Positions 1 through 8,126 of a stretch of 8,626 nucleotides of DNA are shown here, in pieces. The notes under the pieces are model-generated. The model was not told where the DNA came from. It saw only the letters and a list, made by a program, of their open reading frames with translations, and made no database searches. The DNA lies in assembly GCA_900313875.1 (NCBI GenBank), contig OMSY01000127.1:1-8626 (forward strand), in the 5' to 3' direction. Origin of the DNA: an uncultured Actinomycetes bacterium. GTDB taxonomy: Bacteria > Actinomycetota > Coriobacteriia > Coriobacteriales > RUG844. Made by a program: the position numbers and the translations under genes. Positions within the stretch are counted from its first letter, which is position 1. Each line of letters opens with the position of its first letter.

Positions 1-47
1 CTCCCAGGCGCATTCGGGGGGAGGGTCGTCTCGCTCGCAGCTTTTCT

Positions 48-77
48 CTAGCACAGCGGGGCGGTCTCTGCTAGGAT
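48..77 (+). promoter_or_regulatory. Putative extended -10 promoter for the tRNA-Pro gene
   Basis: TAGGAT at 72-77 is preceded by TGC at 69-71, giving an extended -10 element (TGn plus a 4/6 match to TATAAT). A weak -35 (CTAGCA, 48-53) lies 18 bp upstream. The predicted transcript start near 84 would give a leader of about 40 nt before the mature tRNA. The two elements also form an inverted repeat, CTAGCA (48-53) and TGCTAG (69-74), which may be chance. Bases 1-47 hold no gene I can support; CTCCC (1-5) and GGGAG (19-23) could pair but no T-run follows. Confidence 0.45.
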
Positions 78-125
78 AGCTTCTCGCCGGGAGACGTCTT
101 CCGGTGCGGTGACATAGGGCACCAT

Positions 126-202
126 CGGGACGTGGCGCAGTTTGGTAGCGCGCACGGTTCGGGACCGTGAGGTCGCTGGTTCAAATCCAGTCGTCCCGAC
201 CA
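126..202 (+). tRNA. tRNA-Pro, anticodon CGG
   Basis: All arms of a 77-nt cloverleaf can be drawn. The acceptor stem 126-132 pairs with 192-198 over 7 bp. The D stem is 135-138 with 148-151. The anticodon stem 153-157 (CACGG) pairs with 165-169 (CCGTG). The anticodon loop TTCGGGA at 158-164 places CGG at 160-162, which reads proline codon CCG. The T stem 175-179 pairs with 187-191 with one G-T pair, around a TTCAAAT loop. The discriminator is A199 and the CCA end (200-202) is encoded. The first base pair C-G is typical of bacterial tRNA-Pro. There is no sign of use as an integration site: I see no second copy of the 3' end in the window. Confidence 0.97.
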
Positions 203-214
203 GTCGATTTGCAC

Positions 215-243
215 GAGGGTGGGACATGTTCCCGCCCTCTTAT
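215..243 (+). terminator. Hairpin behind tRNA-Pro, possible terminator
   Basis: The arm 215-224 (GAGGGTGGGA) pairs with 230-239 (TCCCGCCCTC) over 10 bp, including one G-T pair, around a 5-nt loop. It is followed by only a short, interrupted T-rich stretch (TTAT, 240-243). The position 12 nt past the tRNA CCA end fits termination or 3' processing of the tRNA transcript. The rest of the gap to tatA (about 244-370) shows no gene and no convincing promoter, although tatA must be transcribed from somewhere in it or by read-through. Confidence 0.55.
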
Positions 244-385
244 CGTATGTGGTGCCGGAGGGTCCCAGCGGGATGACGCAACGTTACCTGTTGTTCACGT
301 CCGGCCATGGGTGCGGATGCCGCTGTGTGTTCGGTGGTACGCTACCCACGCATATGCAGGCTGTGCTGTCTGAAGGGGGGTCGAT

Positions 386-625
386 ATGCATATCGGAGGC
401 ATGGGCACGACAGAGCTCGTCATCATCTTGGCGATCGCCCTGCTCGTGTTCGGACCCAAGAACCTGCCCAAGCTCGGGACGACGCTCGGCAAGACGGTCA
501 AGAACATCCGCAAGGGGATGGACGATGGCGCGAAGGAGGCCGAGCCGTCCTCTGCACAGTCCTCTTCCCCGGAGGATGCGGAGGAGAAGAAAGCGGAAGA
601 CGGGGACGACGAGAGCCCCGCATGA
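386..625 (+). CDS. tatA: Twin-arginine translocase pore subunit TatA/TatE family
   Basis: This 79-residue protein belongs to the TatA/E family, which polymerises in the cytoplasmic membrane to let folded twin-arginine substrates through. A short N-terminal segment leads into one membrane helix (about residues 10-22, ELVIILAIALLVF). The conserved hinge FGPKNLPKLG (22-31) and an amphipathic, lysine-rich helix to about residue 45 follow. The tail (46-79) is acidic, Ser/Glu/Asp-rich and probably disordered. The length is usual for TatA. The ATG at 386 has a good AGGGGGG ribosome site 5-6 nt upstream. The in-frame ATG at 401 has GGAGG only 1-2 nt away, too close, and would remove the usual residues before the helix. 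No tatB or tatC is nearby, so partners must be encoded elsewhere; TatA versus TatE/TatB-like use cannot be separated from sequence alone. Confidence 0.93.
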   Translation: MHIGGMGTTELVIILAIALLVFGPKNLPKLGTTLGKTVKNIRKGMDDGAKEAEPSSAQSSSPEDAEEKKAEDGDDESPA

Positions 626-796
626 CAGGGGCTTCCGTGATGGCCGGTGTTCGCAGGGAAGATACTGCATGAGCGGTGTGCCGGTCGCTCCCGATGCGAC
701 CGTCCTCGAATGCCGACCAGGTGGTTTGCGTTTTCGGAGAAGAGTGGGTGCGACGTCGCTGCGCCGCATCGCGGGATGAACGGAGTCTTTACAACG
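626..796. other. tatA-greA intergenic region
   Basis: This 171-bp gap shows no strong terminator for tatA and no convincing promoter for greA. It contains a perfect 10-bp palindrome, GCGACGTCGC (750-759), of unknown meaning, and a 36-codon open frame (669-779) whose TGA overlaps an alternative greA ATG at 776. Whether tatA and greA share a transcript cannot be decided from sequence. Confidence 0.5.
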
Positions 797-1279
797 ATGG
801 ACACCAATGAAGTGAAGTTGACCCTTGAAGGCAAGCAGAAGCTCGAGGAGGAGCTCGACCATCTTGAGAACATCCGGCGTCAGGAGGTCGGCGAGCGCAT
901 CAAGGTGGCACGCGAGTTCGGCGATATCAGCGAGAACTCCGAGTATGACGATGCCAAGAACGAGCAGGCGTTCGTCGAGAACCGCATCGCCGAGATCAAC
1001 CAGATCCTTGCGAACGCCACGATCGTCGAGATGCCGAAGCACGGGTCCAACATCACGATAGGTTCGACCATCGTGATCGAGATGGCGGATGGGAGTCGGC
1101 GGGAGTTCCAGATCGTCGGCACCGCCGAGGCGGACCCCTCCCAGGGGAAGATCAGCAACGAGTCCGCCGTCGGTGCTGCGGCCATCGGGCGCAAGAGGGG
1201 TGATGTCGTCCGGACCGAGGGGCCGACAGGGCGTCCCATCGAGTTCACCATCATCGAGGATGGGACCGAAGGTCGCTGA
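797..1279 (+). CDS. greA: Transcription elongation factor GreA
   Basis: This 160-residue GreA binds the secondary channel of RNA polymerase and stimulates cleavage of backtracked RNA, rescuing stalled elongation complexes. Residues 1 to about 76 form the N-terminal antiparallel coiled coil. Its tip carries the family signature GDISENSEYDDAK (42-54), with the acidic residues D43 and E46 that position the catalytic metal. The remainder is the FKBP-like C-terminal domain, including the AVGAAAIGRKRGDVV stretch. The length matches the family (about 157-160). I chose ATG 797 because MDTNEVKLTLEG aligns with usual GreA N-termini; the ribosome site (GGAG, 782-785) is rather far, 11 nt away. The in-frame ATG at 776 would add seven residues (MNGVFTT) and is a real alternative. 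lysS follows after 36 bp, so the two are probably co-transcribed. Confidence 0.95.
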   Translation: MDTNEVKLTLEGKQKLEEELDHLENIRRQEVGERIKVAREFGDISENSEYDDAKNEQAFVENRIAEINQILANATIVEMPKHGSNITIGSTIVIEMADGSRREFQIVGTAEADPSQGKISNESAVGAAAIGRKRGDVVRTEGPTGRPIEFTIIEDGTEGR

Positions 1280-1315
1280 ACGGATGGACATGCAGCTGGG
1301 AGATGAGGGAAAGCG

Positions 1316-2845
1316 ATGACCGAGAGCAACAAGACCGAGAACCTGCCTGTGGAGGACCGTCCTCTGGACGACCCCATCCTCGTGCGCAAGGCGAAGCGTC
1401 AAGCCATCTTCGATGCCGGTGACGAGCCCTATCGTCGTCGCTATGATGTGGATGCGCACGCCGCGGAGCTCGCCGAGCGTTATGCCGACCTGGAGGATGG
1501 CGCCGATACCGGCGTGACCGTCCATGTCGCGGGCCGTGTCATCGCCAAACGCGGTCAGGGCAAGGTCTGCTTCCTCGTTCTCCGGGACGGGACCGGGGAG
1601 ATTCAGGTCTTCTGCCGTATCAACGCCCTCGGCGAGGAGGCCTATGCGGCGGTCAAGGACCTCGATGTCGGTGATTGGATCGGCGTCGAGGGCACGGTCC
1701 TGCGCACGCGGCGGGGCGAGCTCTCCGTTGCCCCGGGGACCGTCACGCTGCTCTCGAAATCGCTGCGCCCCCTTCCCGAGAAGTTCCATGGGCTTTCCGA
1801 CAAGGAGACCCGTTACCGTCAGCGCTACGTCGACCTCGTGATGAACCCCGAGGTACGCGATACGTTCCAGAAGCGCTTCAAGATCATCTCCGCCATCAGG
1901 CATTATGCGGAGGAGCAGGGCTTCGTCGAGGTGGAGACCCCGATGCTGCACCCCATCCCGGGTGGTGCCACGGCGCGCCCCTTCATCACCCATCACAACG
2001 CCCTCGACCGTGACTTCTATCTGCGCATCGCGCCCGAGCTCTATCTCAAACGTCTGCTCGTCGGTGGTTTCGAGCGGGTGTTCGAGCTCAACCGCAGCTT
2101 CCGCAACGAGGGCATGGACCTGCGTCACAATCCCGAGTTCACGATGATGGAGGCCTATCAGGCCTACACGGACCTCGATGGCATGAAGAGCTTCGTCAAG
2201 GGCATCGTCACCACGGCCGCCCTCGCCGCATGCGGGACGACGGACATCACCTATCAGGGTACCGAGATCCATCTCGGTGGTGACTGGGAGAGCCGCACCA
2301 TGGTCGAGCTCGTCAGCGAGGCCGTCGGTGAGGATGCCTCCTTCGCACGCACCCTCGATGAGCTGCGTGCCCTGTGCAAGAAGCATGATATCGGGTACGA
2401 GGATTCCTGGGGCAAGGGCAAGCTGATCAACGAGCTCTACGACGAGCTGGTCGAGGAGACGCTGATTCAGCCGACGTTCGTCTGCGAGCATCCGCTCGAG
2501 ACCTCGCCGCTTGCCAAGAAGAAGCTCGGGGATCCCGACGTGACCGACCGCTTCGAGCTGCTGATCGCGGGTCGCGAGTTCGCGAACGCCTTCTCCGAGC
2601 TCAACGACCCGGTTGACCAGGAAGAGCGCTTCGCCGCCCAGGTGGCAGCGAAGGCCGCAGGTGATGACGAGGCCATGGGATACGACGAGGACTACATCCG
2701 TGCACTCGAGTACGGTATGCCCCCCGCCGGTGGCATGGGCATCGGCATCGACCGTCTCGTCATGCTGCTCACCGACGTTCCGTCGATCAGGGACGTGCTC
2801 CTGTTCCCGCATATGCGTCCCGAGGGTGGCGAGCTGCGTCAGTAG
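1316..2845 (+). CDS. lysS: Lysine--tRNA ligase, class II (LysRS)
   Basis: This 509-residue class IIb aminoacyl-tRNA synthetase activates lysine with ATP and charges tRNA-Lys in the cytoplasm. The N-terminal OB-fold anticodon-binding domain spans about residues 66-150 (VTVHVAGRV at the start, then [11 protein letters not shown]). The catalytic domain has motif 1 around 203-216 ([14 protein letters not shown]), followed by GGATARPF. Motif 2 lies at about 255-281 and includes [20 protein letters not shown]. Motif 3 is at 467-486 ([20 protein letters not shown]), with the ATP-binding arginine R480. The length and motif spacing are normal. ATG 1316 has a GAGGGA ribosome site 5 nt upstream. No T-box leader is present ahead of greA or lysS. 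The gene ends just before a long hairpin and an AT-rich control region, so it likely closes the greA-lysS unit. Confidence 0.98.
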   Translation: MTESNKTENLPVEDRPLDDPILVRKAKRQAIFDAGDEPYRRRYDVDAHAAELAERYADLEDGADTGVTVHVAGRVIAKRGQGKVCFLVLRDGTGEIQVFCRINALGEEAYAAVKDLDVGDWIGVEGTVLRTRRGELSVAPGTVTLLSKSLRPLPEKFHGLSDKETRYRQRYVDLVMNPEVRDTFQKRFKIISAIRHYAEEQGFVEVETPMLHPIPGGATARPFITHHNALDRDFYLRIAPELYLKRLLVGGFERVFELNRSFRNEGMDLRHNPEFTMMEAYQAYTDLDGMKSFVKGIVTTAALAACGTTDITYQGTEIHLGGDWESRTMVELVSEAVGEDASFARTLDELRALCKKHDIGYEDSWGKGKLINELYDELVEETLIQPTFVCEHPLETSPLAKKKLGDPDVTDRFELLIAGREFANAFSELNDPVDQEERFAAQVAAKAAGDDEAMGYDEDYIRALEYGMPPAGGMGIGIDRLVMLLTDVPSIRDVLLFPHMRPEGGELRQ

Positions 2846-2867
2846 ATTGTATCCGGACGTGCTTTCA

Positions 2868-2906
2868 GCGGGGGTGGCGGGACCGGTCCGGTCCTACCGC
2901 CCCCGC
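2868..2906 (+). terminator. Long GC-rich hairpin behind lysS
   Basis: GCGGGGGTGG (2868-2877) pairs with CCGCCCCCGC (2897-2906) with one G-T pair. After one mismatch the stem continues from 2879-2884 to 2890-2895 around a 5-nt loop, for a total stem of about 16 bp. It begins 22 nt after the lysS stop. There is no T-run behind it (the next bases are G/C-rich and only TTT appears near 2919-2921). It is therefore either a non-canonical terminator or a 3'-end stabilising structure. Confidence 0.55.
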
Positions 2907-2940
2907 GCCCGTACCGGCTTTCATGCGATGCGACGGCGAT

Positions 2941-3105
2941 GAACTTCACGAAACGGTAACCGCACGTCATCATGTGCGTGATTCGGTAGCTAACAGGAAA
3001 TCTAAGTGTATACTGCTTAGATAATCATACTGTCCTCTATCATCATCACCAGTTCTCAGCTAAGGAAATCCGCCCCGTTCAATCACGACACGATCGGAGT
3101 CACGC
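2941..3105 (+). promoter_or_regulatory. clpC control region with operator-like inverted repeat
   Basis: This stretch is distinctly more A+T-rich than its surroundings. The best -10 candidates are TATACT (3009-3014, 5/6) and GATAAT (3020-3025, 5/6). The -35 is weak for both; TAGCTA at 2987-2992 is 16 bp before TATACT. An inverted repeat ATCTAAG (3000-3006) / CTTAGAT (3016-3022) with a 9-bp spacer covers TATACT, which is where a repressor would act. A second imperfect repeat, CGCACGT (2961-2967) / ATGTGCG (2972-2978), lies upstream. The leader to the clpC ATG would be about 90 nt and ends in a GGAG ribosome site (3096-3099). I do not see the CtsR heptad direct repeat, HspR HAIR, CIRCE, or the ClgR-type CGC-N5-GCG pattern, so the regulator is unassigned. 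Confidence 0.55.
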
Positions 3106-5688
<2,583 letters not shown>

Positions 5689-5704
5689 GCCACATGTGAC
5701 CTAT

Positions 5705-5744
5705 AGGCACCCACCGGTGATCCGACCGGTGGGTGCTTCCTGTT
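5705..5744 (+). terminator. Intrinsic terminator behind clpC
   Basis: GCACCCACCGGT (5707-5718) pairs perfectly with ACCGGTGGGTGC (5725-5736) around a 6-nt loop, and the stem can be extended by A-T and G-T pairs to 5705/5738. It is followed by TTCCTGTT, a moderately T-rich tail. It starts 16 nt past the clpC stop and is the clearest terminator in the window. It separates clpC from the ispD unit. Confidence 0.85.
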
Positions 5745-5838
5745 GGTGGGCATGGACTGCGGCGGGGAGCTGCAGGTCGATGGCACGGTCGGCACGGGGA
5801 TGGCGGGTCGGGTATGGGGCATTTCCCGAAACGCGACC

Positions 5839-5867
5839 TTTATGCAGGCTTCCTCCGCCTATACAAT
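5839..5867 (+). promoter_or_regulatory. Putative promoter of the ispD-ispF-cysE-cysS unit
   Basis: TACAAT (5862-5867, within TATACAAT) matches the -10 consensus at 5 of 6 positions. A weak -35, TTTATG (5839-5844), lies 17 bp upstream. Transcription would start near 5874, giving a short purine-rich leader of about 33 nt. The stretch 5745-5838 ahead of it is G-rich with no gene or structure I can support. Confidence 0.55.
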
Positions 5868-5892
5868 GGGTTTCGGTAGGAGAGGAAGAAGG

Positions 5893-5909
5893 GGAGGAGG
5901 AACTCCGTG
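5893..5909 (+). promoter_or_regulatory. Ribosome binding site that fixes the ispD GTG start
   Basis: GGAGGAGG (5893-5900) stands 6 nt before GTG 5907, an ideal match and spacing, and is the reason for choosing the long IspD start. GGAG (5896-5899) can also pair with CTCC (5903-5906) around a 3-nt loop, so part of the site could be masked; the adjoining purine tract offers alternatives. Confidence 0.7.
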
Positions 5910-6806
5910 GCCGCCGATGACAACAGGGAGACGAGCACCGATACAGGGCGTGCGAGTGCCCAGGGTCTGCCCGATCCCGTTTCCGGACCCTCGGTACTCG
6001 AGGCCCGCGAGGTGCGGGTCGGGACGCGGGCACAGGATTTCCATGAACTCGACCTCGCTCTCGCCGTGCTCGAGGGCGAGGTGTCGCCGAAGGCCCGTAC
6101 CGCAGCGGTGGTGCTCGCCGGTGGCACGGGGGAGCGTTTCGGTGTCAAGGGTGGCAAGCAGCTCTTCGAGCTGCTGGGCCGTCCTGCTGTCACCTGGGCG
6201 CTCGAAGCCTTCGACGCCACGCCCGATGTCGGGCAGATCGTGCTCGTCTGTCCCGAGGATGACTATGAGCGGATGTGCCGTGATGCCCTCGATCCCTACC
6301 CCTTCGTGACTCCGGTCGTGTTCGCACCGGCAGGACAGCTCCGCCAGGAGTCGGCGTTCTCCGGGGTGAACGCCGTAGACCCCGCGTTCGACCTCATCGC
6401 GATGCATGATGGTGCACGCCCCCTCATCACTCCCGGACTCGTCACGCACGTCATCAACGTCCTCAAGGGAAGTCCGGAGGCCGCCGGTGCGGTCGTAGGG
6501 TACCCCTCCATCGACACGCTCAAGGTCGTTCGTGACAACCAGGTCGTCACGACCCCGGAGCGTTCGGCGTTCTGGGCGGTCCAGACCCCTCAGGTGTTCC
6601 GTGCGGGCCTGCTGCTCCATGCGCATTGCGCGGCCTTGGAGGACGGGTTCGTCGGCACCGATGACTCATCGCTCATCGAACGCCTCGGGTATCGGGTGCT
6701 TCTGGTGGAGGGACCACGCGACAACATCAAGCTCACGGTCCCGGAGGATGTGGGCCCTGTCGAATCGGTGCTGCGTGCCCGTCGGGGTATCGGGAGGTCC
6801 TCATGA
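5907..6806 (+). CDS. ispD: 2-C-methyl-D-erythritol 4-phosphate cytidylyltransferase IspD, N-terminally extended
   Basis: IspD joins CTP and 2-C-methyl-D-erythritol 4-phosphate to give CDP-ME, the third step of the MEP isoprenoid pathway. The catalytic core begins at about residue 65: nucleotide-binding AGGTGERFG (71-79) with KQ (84-85), HDGARP (167-172), TPQVF (227-231), TDDSSLIERLG (251-261) and NIKLTVPEDV (273-282). The core of about 235 residues is the usual size. In front lies an unusual stretch of about 62 residues, acidic and low in hydrophobic residues at first and then helical-looking (about 41-58), with no signal peptide. The GTG start at 5907 has an excellent ribosome site, and the extension keeps coding-like G/C-rich third positions, so I favour the long form. 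An internal GTG at codon 59 (6081) with a poorly spaced GAGGG is the main alternative. The stop overlaps the ispF start by 4 bp. Confidence 0.93.
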   Translation: MAADDNRETSTDTGRASAQGLPDPVSGPSVLEAREVRVGTRAQDFHELDLALAVLEGEVSPKARTAAVVLAGGTGERFGVKGGKQLFELLGRPAVTWALEAFDATPDVGQIVLVCPEDDYERMCRDALDPYPFVTPVVFAPAGQLRQESAFSGVNAVDPAFDLIAMHDGARPLITPGLVTHVINVLKGSPEAAGAVVGYPSIDTLKVVRDNQVVTTPERSAFWAVQTPQVFRAGLLLHAHCAALEDGFVGTDDSSLIERLGYRVLLVEGPRDNIKLTVPEDVGPVESVLRARRGIGRSS

Positions 6807-7291
6807 GTGGACTGCGCATCGGGTTGGGGCATGACACCCATGCCCTCGTTCCTGGACGGCCTCTCGTCATCGGGGGGGTGCGGATTCCCTTCGAACGCGG
6901 ACTCGACGGCCATTCGGATGCCGATGTGCTCGCACATGCGGTGGCCGATGCCTGCCTCGGCGCCCTGAGAGCCGGTGATATCGGTAAGCTGTTTCCTGAC
7001 GATGACCCTGCTTATGAGGGGGCGGACTCCATCGGGTTGCTGAGGAAGGTCGCTGCCCTTGTGCAGGAGCGGGGGTTCCGCGTCCTCGATGTCGACAGCG
7101 TCATCATCGCGCAGGTGCCCAAGCTATCCCCCTATCGGGACCGGATGCGTGAGCGTCTTGCGGATGCGCTCGGGGTCACCCCCGATGCGGTCGGGGTGAA
7201 GGCGACGACCACCGAGCATCTCGGTGCCGTCGGCAGGGAGGAAGGTATCGTCGCCCAGGCGGTCGTGCTCCTTGAGCGTCGGGAAGGGTAG
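6803..7291 (+). CDS. ispF: 2-C-methyl-D-erythritol 2,4-cyclodiphosphate synthase IspF
   Basis: IspF cyclises CDP-ME 2-phosphate to MEcPP with release of CMP, two steps after IspD. The protein has 162 residues (family about 157-160). The metal ligands are visible: D11 and H13 in GHDTHAL (9-15) and H45 in GHSDADVLAH (36-45). The flexible-loop equivalent is FPDDDPAYEGADS (64-76), where many homologues have FPDTDP. AQVPKLSPY (103-111) and KATTTEHLGAVGREEGI (133-149) complete the active site and the CMP pocket. Its ATG sits in an ATGA overlap with the ispD stop, indicating translational coupling, which suits two enzymes of one pathway. The intervening kinase gene ispE is not in the window. Confidence 0.97.
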   Translation: MSGLRIGLGHDTHALVPGRPLVIGGVRIPFERGLDGHSDADVLAHAVADACLGALRAGDIGKLFPDDDPAYEGADSIGLLRKVAALVQERGFRVLDVDSVIIAQVPKLSPYRDRMRERLADALGVTPDAVGVKATTTEHLGAVGREEGIVAQAVVLLERREG

Positions 7292-7300
7292 GAGGAAACC

Positions 7301-8035
7301 ATGTTGAGGGGTATTGCGAACGGTATCGGCTCCGTCGCCACACAGCTTGCGCGTGGGGTCGGTAGCATGACGGCGGGGATGCGCGAGGATATCGCGGCCG
7401 CAAAGGACCGGGATCCCGCCGCACCTTCCACCGCGGTGATCCTCCTCTGCTATTCCGGTCTCCATGCGATCTGGCAACATCGGCAGCAGTACTGGTTGTG
7501 GGAACATGACTTCAAGTCGCTCGCACGCGTGCTCTCCCAGTTCACGCGTTTCACCACCGGCATCGAGATCCATCCCGCCGCCCAGATCGGCAAGCGCTTC
7601 TTCATCGACCACGGCAGCGGCGTCGTCATCGGCGAGACGGCGATCATCGGTGATGACGTGATGCTGTACCAGGGGGTCACGCTCGGCGGTACCGGCAAGG
7701 AGACCGGCAAACGTCATCCGACCCTCGGCAACGGCGTCGTCGTCGGCGTCGGTGCCGCCGTGCTCGGAAGCGTCACCATCGGCGACAACACCAAGATCGG
7801 TGGCGGCGCCGTCGTGGTCGACGACGTGCCGGCGGACTGCACGGTCGTGGGCATTCCCGGCCATGTGGTGAGGCATCGGGGAGAGCGTGTCGACGAGGAG
7901 CAGTCGGCACGCCTGCTCCGTCACGAGCCCATGCCCGACCCCATGAGGGAGGCCATCGAGGACCTTCGCAGCCGCGTGACCGAGCTCGAACGGCAGCATG
8001 CATCCGATGGTGCCGTCGGGGGATTGGACGGCTGA
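7301..8035 (+). CDS. cysE: Serine O-acetyltransferase CysE
   Basis: CysE transfers acetyl from acetyl-CoA to L-serine, giving O-acetylserine, the committed step of cysteine synthesis. The protein has 244 residues and is of the short Gram-positive type: it lacks most of the large N-terminal helical domain of the E. coli enzyme. DRDPA (36-40) carries the conserved Asp. Left-handed beta-helix hexapeptide repeats run from about 88 to 190 (IHPAAQIGKRF, VVIGETAIIGDDV, GSVTIGDNTKIGGGAVV). The catalytic Asp-His pair is D103-H104 in IDHGSG, and H139 lies in GKRHP after LGGTGKETG. About 26 extra residues precede the usual start of the short family, with an amphipathic look. The C-terminus ends in a short predicted coiled coil (about 213-233). 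An AGGAGG ribosome site (7290-7295) overlaps the ispF stop, only 9 bp away. No cysK is adjacent. Confidence 0.95.
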   Translation: MLRGIANGIGSVATQLARGVGSMTAGMREDIAAAKDRDPAAPSTAVILLCYSGLHAIWQHRQQYWLWEHDFKSLARVLSQFTRFTTGIEIHPAAQIGKRFFIDHGSGVVIGETAIIGDDVMLYQGVTLGGTGKETGKRHPTLGNGVVVGVGAAVLGSVTIGDNTKIGGGAVVVDDVPADCTVVGIPGHVVRHRGERVDEEQSARLLRHEPMPDPMREAIEDLRSRVTELERQHASDGAVGGLDG

Positions 8036-8076
8036 CGGTCGGTCAAGGGCGTTTTGGGATTATCGAGGAACCGATG

Positions 8077-8103
8077 GGTCCGGACGGTATCGGGTCCGTG
8101 ACC
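8077..8103 (+). promoter_or_regulatory. Hairpin in the cysE-cysS spacer
   Basis: GGTC (8077-8080) pairs with GACC (8100-8103), and C8081-G8098 plus GGAC (8082-8085) with GTCC (8094-8097) continue the stem past a single bulged T, around an 8-nt loop. There is no T-run, so it is not an intrinsic terminator. The 91-bp spacer has no T-box motif and no clear promoter. It may be a processing site or may only affect cysS expression. Confidence 0.35.
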
Positions 8104-8126
8104 GAGGAAAGGATGGGCCAGGGATC

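Noticed and set aside
126..202. tRNA-Pro as an integration (att) site for a mobile element
   Set aside because: No repeated copy of the tRNA 3' end, no integrase and no change in composition next to it; what follows is housekeeping DNA.
203..385. Riboswitch or T-box leader ahead of tatA
   Set aside because: Only the 215-239 hairpin is visible, and it fits the end of the tRNA transcript; no T-box or known riboswitch core pattern was recognised.
284..2812. Very long (842-codon) open frame on the - strand opposite tatA, greA and lysS
   Set aside because: It lies antisense to three certain genes, its product is a Leu/Gly/Asp/His-rich sequence with no recognisable domain, and such frames arise from G/C-rich codon bias. 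Similar shadows occur opposite clpC (3520-4662) and ispF-cysE (7124-7999).
3000..3022. CIRCE (HrcA) or HAIR (HspR) site ahead of clpC
   Set aside because: The arms ATCTAAG/CTTAGAT do not match TTAGCACTC/GAGTGCTAA or CTTGAGT/ACTCAAG; only the 9-bp spacing resembles CIRCE.
5696..5920. Small + strand open frames in the clpC-ispD gap
   Set aside because: They run through the terminator and promoter, have no good ribosome sites, and their products are compositionally odd with no recognisable motif.
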